Below, piece by piece: positions 8,906-16,649 of a DNA stretch of 50,569 nucleotides. The notes beneath the pieces were generated by a model. That model was not told the DNA's origin, searched no databases, and saw only the letters and a program-made list of their open reading frames with translations. Both the position numbers and the translations under genes were made by a program. Source of the DNA: Terribacillus saccharophilus. Its GTDB lineage: Bacteria; Bacillota; Bacilli; Bacillales; Amphibacillaceae. The stretch is taken from positions 1-50,569 of the forward strand of contig NZ_NPBD01000008.1 in NCBI RefSeq assembly GCF_002272745.1, read 5' to 3'. The first letter of the stretch is position 1, and every line of letters starts with the position of its first letter.

Positions 8906-8941
8906 AATACAGTCTCATTTAAAGAAATCTATGCAGCATTG

Positions 8942-8973
8942 AAAAGCCGCCAATTAAAAGGGACGGCTTTTTT
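8942..8973 (+). terminator. Terminator after fetAB
   Basis: AAAAGCCG (8942-8949) pairs with CGGCTTTT (8964-8971) and a T-run follows. It sits just beyond the convergent gene ending at 8980, so it may act in both directions. Confidence 0.75.
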
Positions 8974-8979
8974 CTTGTA

Positions 8980-9399
8980 TTACATAGGGAACGGTTCAAG
9001 TTCACTATCAACAATGGTAGCATCATATACGAAGCTGACATTGCCATCGCCCTGATAAACTCCGACTTCGTAGTCATCATTATTGCTATACATAATAAGT
9101 GTGACATCAACTGCTGCATAAGAAGCTGTTTCGTGCATTTCCTCGCGCTCGCATTCATTGATACATTCCACTATCTCTTTTATTTGCACCTGATCTGTTA
9201 TTGTTGTTGATGGGTCAGTTGACTTCGCATCGTACACTTCAATCCGTTCTATCTTTTCTTCAATAAAAGCCTCTTTTTGAAAAGGCTCGAAAGCAGCAAG
9301 AATCCAAACAATAACTCCAATAATTAGAAGAAAGACAATAAGGAAACTAATAGTTTTAGACAGCAACCTTTCTCCCCCCCTAAATTCTTTTTTCCCCAT
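8980..9399 (-). CDS. Membrane-anchored hypothetical protein
   Basis: I do not recognise this 139-residue protein. It has a short basic N terminus, one strong membrane helix (about residues 13-36: TISFLIVFLLIIGVIVWILA) and an acidic extracytoplasmic domain of about 100 residues whose alternating pattern suggests a small beta-rich fold. Two cysteines lie close together in the VECINECERE region. ATG 9399 has only a weak GAGAAG site; a TTG at 9366 lies downstream of a G7 run and GGGAG and would remove 11 residues, so the start is uncertain. The gene is convergent with fetB and divergent from the stress-protein gene. Confidence 0.55.
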   Translation of the reverse strand: MGKKEFRGGERLLSKTISFLIVFLLIIGVIVWILAAFEPFQKEAFIEEKIERIEVYDAKSTDPSTTITDQVQIKEIVECINECEREEMHETASYAAVDVTLIMYSNNDDYEVGVYQGDGNVSFVYDATIVDSELEPFPM

Positions 9400-9539
9400 C
9401 TTCTCATACTTTTACAAAAGGATATTTAATGTTATTGTTAATTTCATACAGATAAGTTTCGGGTATCGAAGTTTTTCCGTCGTTTGTTAGCGCTATTTTA
9501 AGGGAAATGGCTACTATCATGGTTGTAGGAGGCGCTAGT

Positions 9540-9962
9540 ATGTACAAGAAAATCCTATTGGCTGTCGACGGTTCAGAGTACTCAATCCGAGCGACAGAAG
9601 AAGTAATCAAAATTTGTCAGGCAAGCACACATCCTGTACAGCTGGAGGTTACCCATGTCATCCAAGATATAAGTAATAGCGAGATTGTTTTGCAGCAGGT
9701 AAAGCCGGATAATATGAACCGTGATGGAGAACTTCGTATCCAGCCAAACGAAGCGGAACTGCAAAATGCAAATATTCCTTATACCCGTACCATCGAACGT
9801 GGCGATGCCGGTAAAACGATTGCCAATAAAGCAAATAATGATACGTTCGACTTGGTCGTGATTGGAACAAGAGGTTTAAATGGATTTCAGAAGCTTGTAG
9901 TTGGAAGTGTAAGTACGGAAGTGATCAAAAGAGCGAATTGCCCAGTGTTGGTCGTAAAATAG
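9540..9962 (+). CDS. Universal stress protein (UspA family)
   Basis: A 140-residue single-domain Usp. The N-terminal MYKKILLAVDGSEYS is the family's first strand and nucleotide contact, and the C-terminal IGTRGLNGFQKLVVGSVSTEVIKRANCPVLVV contains the ATP-binding G-2x-G-9x-G-S pattern, so this is the ATP-binding subclass. ATG 9540 follows GGAGG by a normal distance; the upstream ATG at 9507 adds a non-family extension and is rejected. The MFS gene follows after 50 bp and may be co-transcribed. Confidence 0.9.
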   Translation: MYKKILLAVDGSEYSIRATEEVIKICQASTHPVQLEVTHVIQDISNSEIVLQQVKPDNMNRDGELRIQPNEAELQNANIPYTRTIERGDAGKTIANKANNDTFDLVVIGTRGLNGFQKLVVGSVSTEVIKRANCPVLVVK

Positions 9963-9965
9963 GAA

Positions 9966-10001
9966 GCGTTACCAACTGGAGTGAAACGCAAAAACAGTTG
10001 G
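9966..10001 (+). promoter_or_regulatory. Competing hairpins over the MFS ribosome site
   Basis: CCAACTG (9972-9978) pairs perfectly with CAGTTGG (9995-10001), whose last base begins the GGAG ribosome site at 10001-10004. A second stem, GCGTT (9966-9970) with AACGC (9985-9989), encloses the first arm, so the two are mutually exclusive or form a pseudoknot. This could control translation of the exporter. Confidence 0.35.
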
Positions 10002-10011
10002 GAGTATGCAT

Positions 10012-11445
10012 GTGAGTAAATTAGAATCCAAATGGTTGGTCGTTGTTGCCGTCCTTTTTGGGACATTCACTGTTATTTTGAACAATAGTATGCTGAATCC
10101 GGCGCTGCCATCATTGATTTCCACATTCGATGCCAATGCTGTCAGTGTCGGCTGGATACTGACCATATTCATGGTTGCAATGGGTATGACGATGCCTGTC
10201 ACCGGCTACCTTGGCGATCGGTTCGGGAAAAAGAGTATCTATCTGCTAGGCCTTGTGATATTTCTTGCAGGGTCCATTTTTGGTATTTTTTCCGGCAGTC
10301 TGCCATTTGTCATCACGGCACGCTTTATACAAGGTATCGGCGGGGGATTGATGATGCCGATTTCCATGGCACTTATATTCCAGGCCTTCCCAAAGCAGGA
10401 GCGCGGACTTGCTGTCGGTGTGTATGGCGTAGCGGCGATGGTAGCTCCTGCAATCGGTCCAACAATTGGCGGTGTGCTGATTGCGTACTTACCTTGGCCG
10501 TTCTTATTTGCTTTTAATCTGCCGTTCGGGCTCCTCGGTTTACTGATGGCAAGTCGTTATTTGAAATCCACAGCCGCTAACCCGGAGCGCCGCTTCGACA
10601 AGGGTGGCTTCGTATTCGTTACACTTGGTATCGGTTTAGTTCTGTATGCACTAGGCCGCGGCCAGACGCTGGATGTGCTTGTATCAGCTTCTAACCTGGC
10701 GCTGATTGCAGCCGGGATACTAGCCATTGCGATTTTTGTTTACTATGAGCGGCGAAAAGAGCAGCCATTATTGGAGCTCTCACTCTTCCGTAATCCAACC
10801 TATACAGTGTCGATACTGGTGACAGCATCAGCTTCCATTGGGTTATTTTCTGGGATATTCCTGCTGCCATTATTGATTCAGAATGTTTATGGTCTTAGTG
10901 AGATACAAACTGGTTTGCTTTTTCTTCCAGCAGCATTGTTCAGCGGTGCCATGATGTCATTGGGCGGCAAACTTTTAGATAAGAAAGGGCCGCGCTGGGT
11001 AGTACCTCCGGGTCTGCTGATTCTGGCGATAGCTACTTTCCTAATAGGAAACCTTAGTCTGTCTACACCATTCTGGCTAATCCTTGTAATCAATATGCTT
11101 CGGGGTGCAGGTCTTGGTCTCAGCAATATGCCTGCCACTACCGCAGGAATGAACGACATACCAGAGCACCTTGTATCTCAAGGTTCTGCGATGAACAATG
11201 TTTTGCGGCAAATATCGTCCGCCTTCGGAATCGTGTTTTTCAGCATCTATTTTGAAGTACGCCGAGCGCATCTCACAGCTGCAGGAGAAGCAGCCCAGCA
11301 GGCAAGCTTACAGACAATCAATGAAGCTTTTGTATTTTCCGGAATCTTAATACTCATCATGGTTCCGATATCGTTCATTATGCGATATAAGACAGAGAAG
11401 AAGCAGGAGCAGGAGCACAAAGTCAAAGAGGCTTCTAATAGCTGA
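10012..11445 (+). CDS. MFS drug exporter, DHA2 (EmrB/LmrB) family
   Basis: A 14-helix proton-antiport exporter. Motif A GYLGDRFGKKSIYL (about 64-77), motif C-like AMVAPAIGPTIGG in helix 5, and a second half with KLLDKKGPR fit the EmrB/QacA group; the closest Bacillus relatives are LmrB-like lincomycin/puromycin exporters. GTG 10012 is preferred because GGAG lies 7 nt upstream; the ATG at 10006 is 1 nt from it. A leader hairpin overlaps the ribosome site. No TetR partner (as LmrA is for LmrB) is adjacent, so regulation may rest on that leader. Substrate cannot be read. Confidence 0.88.
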   Translation: MSKLESKWLVVVAVLFGTFTVILNNSMLNPALPSLISTFDANAVSVGWILTIFMVAMGMTMPVTGYLGDRFGKKSIYLLGLVIFLAGSIFGIFSGSLPFVITARFIQGIGGGLMMPISMALIFQAFPKQERGLAVGVYGVAAMVAPAIGPTIGGVLIAYLPWPFLFAFNLPFGLLGLLMASRYLKSTAANPERRFDKGGFVFVTLGIGLVLYALGRGQTLDVLVSASNLALIAAGILAIAIFVYYERRKEQPLLELSLFRNPTYTVSILVTASASIGLFSGIFLLPLLIQNVYGLSEIQTGLLFLPAALFSGAMMSLGGKLLDKKGPRWVVPPGLLILAIATFLIGNLSLSTPFWLILVINMLRGAGLGLSNMPATTAGMNDIPEHLVSQGSAMNNVLRQISSAFGIVFFSIYFEVRRAHLTAAGEAAQQASLQTINEAFVFSGILILIMVPISFIMRYKTEKKQEQEHKVKEASNS

Positions 11446-11530
11446 TGAATAAGTATGGTACGTTGTTCAATGGACTGAGTGAACAGCATTTCCCGGGAAA
11501 ACGACTTAGGCAGAAGGGATTTGATTAATC

Positions 11531-11580
11531 TAAAAAAATACCCTCTGAAGCATTGATGTGCTCCAGAGGGTATTTTTTTA
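11531..11580. terminator. Bidirectional terminator, MFS / alcohol dehydrogenase
   Basis: A long stem AATACCCTCTG against CAGAGGGTATT flanked by A-run and T-run, so it works on both strands. It ends two convergent genes. Confidence 0.9.
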
Positions 11581-12744
11581 GAAATCTACATCTTTGCCTT
11601 CAAAGGCAGCAACAAATAGTTGTTTCATTTGTTCAACAGATGTCTCACGCGGGTTAGTTCCAGTACATGGATCTGTAACCGCATTAGCAGCCATATCTTC
11701 TACATGAGCATAGAATAGATCCTCAGCAACGCCGAAATCACGCAGATTCAATGGAATATCCATTTCACGGTTCAAATCGCGTATCCATTCGATTAAAGAG
11801 TCTGTCAGTTCAGCATCGGTGCTGCCGCTTAGTTGCAGACGGCGGGCAATGCTAGCATATCTTTCTTCTGATACAGATCTATTGAACTGGATAACATACG
11901 GTAAATAAATCGCATTAGCCAATCCATGGGCAATTCCGAAAGTAGGACCGCTCTTATGTGCCATGCTGTGGACATTACCGAGTACGGCATTTGCAAATGC
12001 CATACCAGCCATCGCCTGTGCATAATGCACTTGTTCACGGGAAGTGCGTTCACCATTATAAGAAGCTATCAGGTGGTTACGAAGAATTTCTGCTCCTTCG
12101 ATAGCCAGCGAATCAGTAAATACGGTACGTGGCTTCGCTACATAAGACTCGATGCAATGCGTGACTGCATCCATGCCGGTGAAAGCAGTAATATGTTTTG
12201 GCATATCAAAGATAGTGATTGGATCAATGATTGCGATATCAGGAGTAAGTTCAAAGTCAGCCAACGGATATTTGATTTTTGTTTTGCTATCAGTGACGAC
12301 AGAAAGGTTAGAAATTTCGGATGCACTGCCGCTTGTTGTCGGAATTCCGATGAATTTTGCTTTCGAACGCAATGCTGGCAATTCGAATGGTTTTGTGGCA
12401 TCTTCAAATGATAGGTCTGGATGCTCGTAGAACACCCACATCGCTTTAGCTGCATCCATAACGGATCCGCCGCCGATTCCTATAACCCAGTCTGGACCGA
12501 ATTGTTCAAAGTCTTCTAAAGCTTCATTGATTTTGTCAGTTGAAGGTTCTTCACGGATACCTTCAATCACTTGCGTCTGGATACCAGCTTTCTCAAGGTG
12601 AGACTGGACACGCTCCAAGACACCGCTTTTTCTGGCAGAAGCCCCGCCGATGACAAGCATCGCTTTATTTCCTTTAATGTTTTCTAGTATTTCCAAAGCA
12701 CTTTCGCCAAAGTAAATATCACGAGGTATAGTAAATCTATTCAT
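11578..12744 (-). CDS. Iron-containing alcohol dehydrogenase
   Basis: A group III (Fe-ADH) NAD(P)-dependent dehydrogenase of 388 residues. GIGGGSVMDAAKA (about 89-101) is the dinucleotide-binding signature, and metal ligands can be placed at Asp192, His196, His259 and His273 in GMDAVTHCIESY and NVHSMAHK..IAHGLANA. Such enzymes reduce aldehydes or ketones, or oxidise butanol, propanediol or methanol; the substrate is unknown. A good site (GGAGGG, 8 nt) precedes ATG 12744. It is divergent from an HxlR regulator and its promoter (TTACAT 12837-12832, TATAAT 12814-12809, 17 bp) overlaps the operator, so repression by that regulator and induction by an electrophile or aldehyde is likely. Confidence 0.92.
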   Translation of the reverse strand: MNRFTIPRDIYFGESALEILENIKGNKAMLVIGGASARKSGVLERVQSHLEKAGIQTQVIEGIREEPSTDKINEALEDFEQFGPDWVIGIGGGSVMDAAKAMWVFYEHPDLSFEDATKPFELPALRSKAKFIGIPTTSGSASEISNLSVVTDSKTKIKYPLADFELTPDIAIIDPITIFDMPKHITAFTGMDAVTHCIESYVAKPRTVFTDSLAIEGAEILRNHLIASYNGERTSREQVHYAQAMAGMAFANAVLGNVHSMAHKSGPTFGIAHGLANAIYLPYVIQFNRSVSEERYASIARRLQLSGSTDAELTDSLIEWIRDLNREMDIPLNLRDFGVAEDLFYAHVEDMAANAVTDPCTGTNPRETSVEQMKQLFVAAFEGKDVDF

Positions 12745-12827
12745 ATGATCATCCCTCCTAAGAAAGTAGTATAGCCAGCGAGAAACAGGCTATCCCTTTG
12801 CATCTCTTATTATAGGGAGTATAATTT

Positions 12828-12862
12828 CACTATGTAAGTACGCACTTTTTTCTTACATAGTG
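12828..12862. promoter_or_regulatory. HxlR operator between adh and hxlR
   Basis: A perfect 11-bp inverted repeat, CACTATGTAAG (12828-12838) and CTTACATAGTG (12852-12862), with a 13-bp spacer. The left arm covers the -35 of the dehydrogenase promoter. The right arm lies where a -35 would be for TATACT (12871-12876), which serves the regulator gene. Confidence 0.8.
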
Positions 12863-12893
12863 ACGAAAAGTATACTGTAAGGAGGAATGGCGG

Positions 12894-13265
12894 ATGAGTC
12901 GTTTGGAAAAACAGAAATTCAATTGTGAGAAGGAATTGACGCTGTCCATCATCGGCGGAAAATGGAAGATGCTGATTATGTGGCATCTTGGCAAGGAAGG
13001 GACGAAACGCTTCAATGAACTAAAAGGTCTGATTCCAGGTATTACACAGCGCATGCTCGTTTCACAGCTTAGGGAATTGGAAGACGATCAGATTGTGCAC
13101 CGCGAAGTGTATCCAGTCGTCCCACCAAAAGTAGAATATTCCCTGACAGAAGAAGGTCTTTCATTGCTGCCGATTCTTGATGCAATGTATGCGTGGGGAA
13201 AGAATTATTCTAATACTGTTTTAAAAGATACAGATGTACTGGAAAGTAATTCGGCATTTAAGTGA
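12894..13265 (+). CDS. HxlR-family regulator
   Basis: A 123-residue winged-helix protein. It contains [41 protein letters not shown] (recognition helix) and the wing VEYSLTEEG, all HxlR signatures. Cys11, just before the first helix ([15 protein letters not shown]), is in the position used for thiol or quinone sensing in YodB, CatR and HypR of B. subtilis, so redox or electrophile sensing is inferred. AGGAGG lies 8 nt before ATG 12894. It faces the iron alcohol dehydrogenase across a perfect inverted repeat and probably represses both genes. Confidence 0.92.
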   Translation: MSRLEKQKFNCEKELTLSIIGGKWKMLIMWHLGKEGTKRFNELKGLIPGITQRMLVSQLRELEDDQIVHREVYPVVPPKVEYSLTEEGLSLLPILDAMYAWGKNYSNTVLKDTDVLESNSAFK

Positions 13266-13286
13266 TAGATAAATATTATTAGATCC

Positions 13287-13317
13287 CCATCCTGCCAGTA
13301 ACAGGATGGTTTTTTTA
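13287..13317 (+). terminator. Terminator of hxlR
   Basis: CCATCCTG (13287-13294) pairs with CAGGATGG (13302-13309), then eight T. Confidence 0.9.
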
Positions 13318-13369
13318 TTTGACGGATAGTACTATGAAGTGCGACAGCTAAAAACAAAGAAGCCCATGA

Positions 13370-13632
13370 ATGGATTTGTATAAACTGAAAGTTAAAAATT
13401 TAATAGATCAAAAGCGATTAGCAGATATAGAAGAAGTAGAGTATGACGATCGAACTTAGATGGCAGAACTGATTAGTATTAAAATAAATTAGATTTGTGG
13501 GTTCAAGCAGGAGGGATCTCTAAAGGTGACAGGGAAGCATTTCATGAGGATAGTGTCCTTATGTGGGAGGCTCTCTTTAATGAACCGCATTTAAAAAGTA
13601 AGAAACTTGGTGAGGTTCTTATTCGTCTTTAA
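13370..13632 (+). pseudogene. Decayed small gene of unknown function
   Basis: A reading frame from ATG 13370 (MDLYKLKVKNLIDQKRLADI...) is interrupted by an in-frame TAG at 13457, continues as MAELISIKIN to a second TAG at 13490, and resumes after a one-base shift as LDLWVQAGGISKGDREAFHE...KSKKLGEVLIRL ending at TAA 13630. Joined, it would be a soluble, charged protein of about 87 residues. The family is not recognised. The combined composition looks like real coding sequence, so I read it as a gene broken by one nonsense and one frameshift mutation. No ribosome site is evident. Confidence 0.5.
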
Positions 13633-13650
13633 ATTCTAAGCAAAAAGCTT

Positions 13651-13693
13651 TGTAATCTGGATTACAGAAGATTAAATTATGGTGGTTTATGAT
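13651..13693 (+). promoter_or_regulatory. Crp-type operator and promoter of the regulator gene
   Basis: A perfect palindrome TGTAATCTGGATTACA (13651-13666), i.e. TGTAA-N6-TTACA with Crp/Fnr half-site spacing, lies 21 bp before TATGAT (13688-13693). With a start near 13700 the operator centre is at -41.5, the class II activator position. There is no good -35. A second inverted repeat TGTAAC/GTTACA (13697-13702 and 13720-13725) lies downstream. Confidence 0.65.
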
Positions 13694-13788
13694 GAATGTA
13701 ACACTCCGCCATAGATTATGTTACACGAGGAACGATTATCGTGGAGAGTGAAGCGGTTGTCGTTCGCAACATTGAAAGGAGGGGCAGT

Positions 13789-14496
13789 ATGTTACATTAT
13801 GAGGCGATGGAAAACATAAAATCATTTTTGCCACAAATAAAGATATTTGAATCGCTTCCGGGAGAAATTATCCGTGATATCGAACAATTGGTAACAAGAT
13901 CAAATATGTATAAGCTTTCAAAAAACTCTATTCTTCAGATGCCCGGTGATGAAAGGAATGGCTTGTTTTTCGTAATCGCCGGTAAACTTCGCTTATATAA
14001 AACCAACTCGGCCGGTAAACAACATACGGTCTGCATCCTAAGCAAAGACGGCATGTTCGGTGAAGTTGAAACGTTTTCATTGGGCACAACAGGGGTTTAT
14101 GTGGAGACGATGGAAGAATCGATTGTTTTTTCGATTCCGACTGAACAATTCGAACCACTTTTAAGAAAGTACCCTGAATTGTCTTTGCGATTTTTATCAG
14201 AAATAAGCAAACGCCTGCGAGATCAGGAGGAATTTGTGGAAAAATTGGTTTTTAGGGATCTACGCGGTAAAGTACTTTACTTTCTCCACCGACTATCTAA
14301 GAAGTTTGGCATAGAAGAAAATGGATACCTAAAAATAGATATTCCCTTGACTCATCAAGAATTAGCCAATATGATCGGTGCCACAAGAGAAGCGGTATCG
14401 ATTATCTTACAGGAACTATCTAATGAAGGTATTATCGTGACTAGCCGTAGAATGGTCATGGTTCATATCGAAAAAGCGATGAAAGAACTAGCTTGA
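13789..14496 (+). CDS. Crp/Fnr-family transcription regulator
   Basis: A 235-residue Crp-fold regulator: N-terminal cyclic-nucleotide-binding-like beta roll (about 25-120: GDERNGLFFVIAGKLRLYK, DGMFGEVETFSLG), long dimer helix, and C-terminal winged helix with LTHQELANMIGATREAVSIILQELSNEGII. It lacks the cysteine cluster of Fnr, having a single Cys in the roll, so it is not an Fe-S oxygen sensor of known type; the ligand is unknown. ATG 13789 follows AAAGGAGG; the frame is open from GTG 13741 but without a site. Its own promoter and that of the following operon carry matching palindromes at the same distance from the -10, so it is likely an activator of both. Confidence 0.88.
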   Translation: MLHYEAMENIKSFLPQIKIFESLPGEIIRDIEQLVTRSNMYKLSKNSILQMPGDERNGLFFVIAGKLRLYKTNSAGKQHTVCILSKDGMFGEVETFSLGTTGVYVETMEESIVFSIPTEQFEPLLRKYPELSLRFLSEISKRLRDQEEFVEKLVFRDLRGKVLYFLHRLSKKFGIEENGYLKIDIPLTHQELANMIGATREAVSIILQELSNEGIIVTSRRMVMVHIEKAMKELA

Positions 14497-14539
14497 TTTC
14501 ATGACTCGTATGAATTTTCATTCGAATGTATGCTTTCGG

Positions 14540-14582
14540 CGTAATCTACATTACTGATGAATTCTTCATCTAGCCTTATGAT
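14540..14582 (+). promoter_or_regulatory. Crp-type operator and promoter of the monooxygenase-SDR operon
   Basis: CGTAATCTACATTACT (14540-14555) keeps GTAA-N6-TTAC and stands 21 bp before TATGAT (14577-14582), exactly the geometry seen before the regulator gene at 13651-13693. The -35 region is poor, as expected for an activator-dependent promoter. The predicted start near 14589 gives a leader of about 31 nt. Confidence 0.65.
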
Positions 14583-14619
14583 AAATGGTGTAACGGAAAC
14601 TTATAGGAGGGGAGTCAAC

Positions 14620-14949
14620 ATGTCCAATCAACAAGTTCAACTGAATATTCGATTCAAAGCTAAATCAGGGAAAAAAGAAGAATTCTGCAAGGAGCTATTT
14701 TCTCTTATTGAGGAGATGTCATCCGAGAATGCATTCATTAGCGCCATTGTTTCGGACGATCTGGATAAACCGGATGACTTGATCATTTATGAAACATGGC
14801 AAGGCACGAGAGATAGCTGGCTTACGGAAGAACTTATTAAACCATACCGCAAGAATTACGAAGGAAGACTGAGCGATTTAATTGTGGATAGAAGCGTCAG
14901 CTGGTTGCAACCGATGGGCGAATGGGGAAGTCATATAACGAATGCATGA
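14620..14949 (+). CDS. Antibiotic-biosynthesis-monooxygenase-like (ABM) protein
   Basis: A 109-residue dimeric alpha/beta-barrel-type protein. VQLNIRFKAKSGKKEEFCKELFSLIEE and DDLIIYETWQGTRDSWLTEELIKPY match the ABM pattern: strand, long helix, then the YExW strand. Family members include quinol monooxygenases (YgiN) and heme-degrading IsdG; no heme-binding motif stands out. GGAGGGG precedes ATG 14620; the upstream ATG 14557 is inside the predicted promoter and is rejected. It is followed by an SDR gene after 65 bp, probably as one operon under the Crp-type regulator. A role in quinone or aromatic metabolism is inference. Confidence 0.75.
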   Translation: MSNQQVQLNIRFKAKSGKKEEFCKELFSLIEEMSSENAFISAIVSDDLDKPDDLIIYETWQGTRDSWLTEELIKPYRKNYEGRLSDLIVDRSVSWLQPMGEWGSHITNA

Positions 14950-14957
14950 TGACGTTG

Positions 14958-14971
14958 AAACGTTAACGTTT
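14958..14971. repeat. 14-bp perfect palindrome between ABM and SDR genes
   Basis: AAACGTTAACGTTT reads the same on both strands. It lies in the 65-bp gap before the SDR gene and could be an operator or a weak processing hairpin; no bound protein is known to me. Confidence 0.4.
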
Positions 14972-15014
14972 TAAGGTCTGGGACGATACAAAAATATTAT
15001 GGGGGCATATAGAT

Positions 15015-15761
15015 ATGGGGAGATTTGAAGGAAAGGTAGTAGTTGTCACCGGAGGAACAAGCGGTATCGGACTTACGACGGCACAACGATTTGTTTCCGA
15101 AGGGGCCTACGTATTTATTACCGGCCGTAGACAAAATGAGCTGGAAGCAGCAGTAAAATTGATCGGTGACCGGATTACCGGAGTCCAAGGTGACATTTCT
15201 AATTTGAAGGATTTGGACAAACTGTTTGATAAGGTTAAGCAGGAGAAAGGACATCTGGATATTCTATTCGCAAACGCTGGAATTGGCAGCTTGCTACCCT
15301 TAAGTCAAATTACGGAAGAGCAGTACGACACGACCTTCAAAGTGAACGTAAAGGGTACTTTGTTTACCATACAAAAGGCTTTGCCGCTGTTTCCGGATAT
15401 GACGGGAACCATCATCTTAACCGGATCGACGGCTGGTACGATCGGCGACCCAGGATTTAGTGTCTACGGAGGTAGTAAGGCAGCGCTCCGTCAGATGGCG
15501 AGGAGCTGGATAATGGATTTGAAAGGTACAGGGATTCGACTTAATGTACTGAGCCCTGGCGGAGTTCACACTCCTGCTTATGATGATATGTTTGGCGAGG
15601 CGGTAGATCAAGTCCTTGAATCAGCGAAGAATACCGTTCCGCTAAGCCGCATGGGCAAGACGGAGGAGATTGCCGACGCGGTTATGTTTCTGGCCTCGGA
15701 GGAAAGCAGCTATGTAAACGGCATCGAATTATTCGTAGATGGCGGGATGGCTCAAGTCTGA
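15015..15761 (+). CDS. Short-chain dehydrogenase/reductase
   Basis: A classical SDR of 248 residues. It has TGGTSGIG (12-19) for NAD(P), NAG (87-89), the catalytic residues Asn111, Ser138, Tyr151 and Lys155 (YGGSK), the [17 protein letters not shown] segment, and the C-terminal [20 protein letters not shown] typical of FabG-like enzymes. TGRRQ after strand 2 favours NADP(H). The substrate is unknown. A G5 stretch precedes ATG 15015. It shares an operon with the ABM protein and a probable Crp-type activator. Confidence 0.9.
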   Translation: MGRFEGKVVVVTGGTSGIGLTTAQRFVSEGAYVFITGRRQNELEAAVKLIGDRITGVQGDISNLKDLDKLFDKVKQEKGHLDILFANAGIGSLLPLSQITEEQYDTTFKVNVKGTLFTIQKALPLFPDMTGTIILTGSTAGTIGDPGFSVYGGSKAALRQMARSWIMDLKGTGIRLNVLSPGGVHTPAYDDMFGEAVDQVLESAKNTVPLSRMGKTEEIADAVMFLASEESSYVNGIELFVDGGMAQV

Positions 15762-15827
15762 CCGTGAATCAGAAGGATAAGTCATCATTTATTTAAGCAG
15801 TTCCTAATAAGCCCGTGTATCAAATCA

Positions 15828-15857
15828 GGCAGAGGAGTATATAATCTCTCTGCCTTT
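15828..15857 (+). terminator. Weak terminator-like hairpin after the SDR gene
   Basis: GGCAGAG (15828-15834) pairs with CTCTGCC (15848-15854) followed only by TTTC. Nothing else is visible in the 15762-15940 gap between convergent genes. Confidence 0.4.
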
Positions 15858-15940
15858 CGCTACGGTGTCGGAAGAGGAACTAGCGTAAGCTATTCGCCTC
15901 ATCAACCATCGTCAACTGTCGCACTTAGCTTGACAATCTG

Positions 15941-16519
15941 TCATTTGAAGATACTTATGGCAGAAAAAATAAGCAATAAACACATAATCAAATTAATTGA
16001 TCTTGTATATTTGTTAAAGAATTTCTTGAATGCTGAACCAAAGGCTGCCCATAAAAGGAGACCTAAGCACCCAATGATGATAGTTACGGCTGCATACAAG
16101 ATAACCGAAGAAATAGAAGCCTTGAAAGGTAAGATAAAAGTCGCCATCGCCGTGACGAAGTAAAGAATGCTTTTAATATTAATAAGCTGGAACAGAAAGC
16201 CGGAAAGGAAGGAGGGGCGCTCAATTGCATCCTTCTCTTTTTTACTTTTATCGAACATGATCTTATAAGCAATAAACAGCAGATAAACAGCTCCTAATAC
16301 CTTAAGATAAGGCTCCACTGCGGGAATCCAGTTATAAACTGTCTTCGTTAGTATCGTTCCGATAATACCTAATAAAATAAATCCGGCAACGATACCGCTA
16401 TTAAATTTCCAAGCTCCCTTCAACCCACGTTTTCGTGATTCATTCATAAGCAGCAGATTACTCGGACCAGGTGTAATGCTAGTGATTATGATATATGAAA
16501 AAAATGCGGTAAGACTCAT
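15941..16519 (-). CDS. LysE-family amino acid exporter
   Basis: A 192-residue membrane protein with about six helices. The N-terminal ITSITPGPSNLLLMNESRKRGLKGAWKFNSGIVAG block is the LysE/RhtB signature (PGP plus G...G), where the proline-rich start of helix 1 is conserved. Such proteins export basic or neutral amino acids or homoserine lactones. It is transcribed divergently from a LysR-type regulator, the arrangement known for LysE/LysG, so the regulator probably senses the exported amino acid. The GGAG ribosome site is rather far from the ATG (about 12 nt). Confidence 0.9.
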   Translation of the reverse strand: MSLTAFFSYIIITSITPGPSNLLLMNESRKRGLKGAWKFNSGIVAGFILLGIIGTILTKTVYNWIPAVEPYLKVLGAVYLLFIAYKIMFDKSKKEKDAIERPSFLSGFLFQLINIKSILYFVTAMATFILPFKASISSVILYAAVTIIIGCLGLLLWAAFGSAFKKFFNKYTRSINLIMCLLLIFSAISIFK

Positions 16520-16583
16520 GGATGATCTTTCTCCTTTTTTTGCAATTGCGAACTAACATGAACCATTGTATGATGAAAAATGA

Positions 16584-16609
16584 TATCGGTAAAATTGAAA
16601 TTACAGATA
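16584..16609. promoter_or_regulatory. Possible LysR-type operator
   Basis: An interrupted inverted repeat TATC-GG-TAA ... TTA-CA-GATA (16584-16592 with 16601-16609) in the divergent lysE-lysR gap. Confidence 0.35.
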
Positions 16610-16649
16610 AACAATATAGATATTTTCGATAAAGGGAGAAGAAGTAGCG

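Noticed and set aside
9461..9466. GGGTAT before the universal stress gene as a sigma-B -10
   Set aside because: No GTTT-type -35 at 12-15 bp; only an approximate TTTCAT. Not enough to call a sigma-B promoter.
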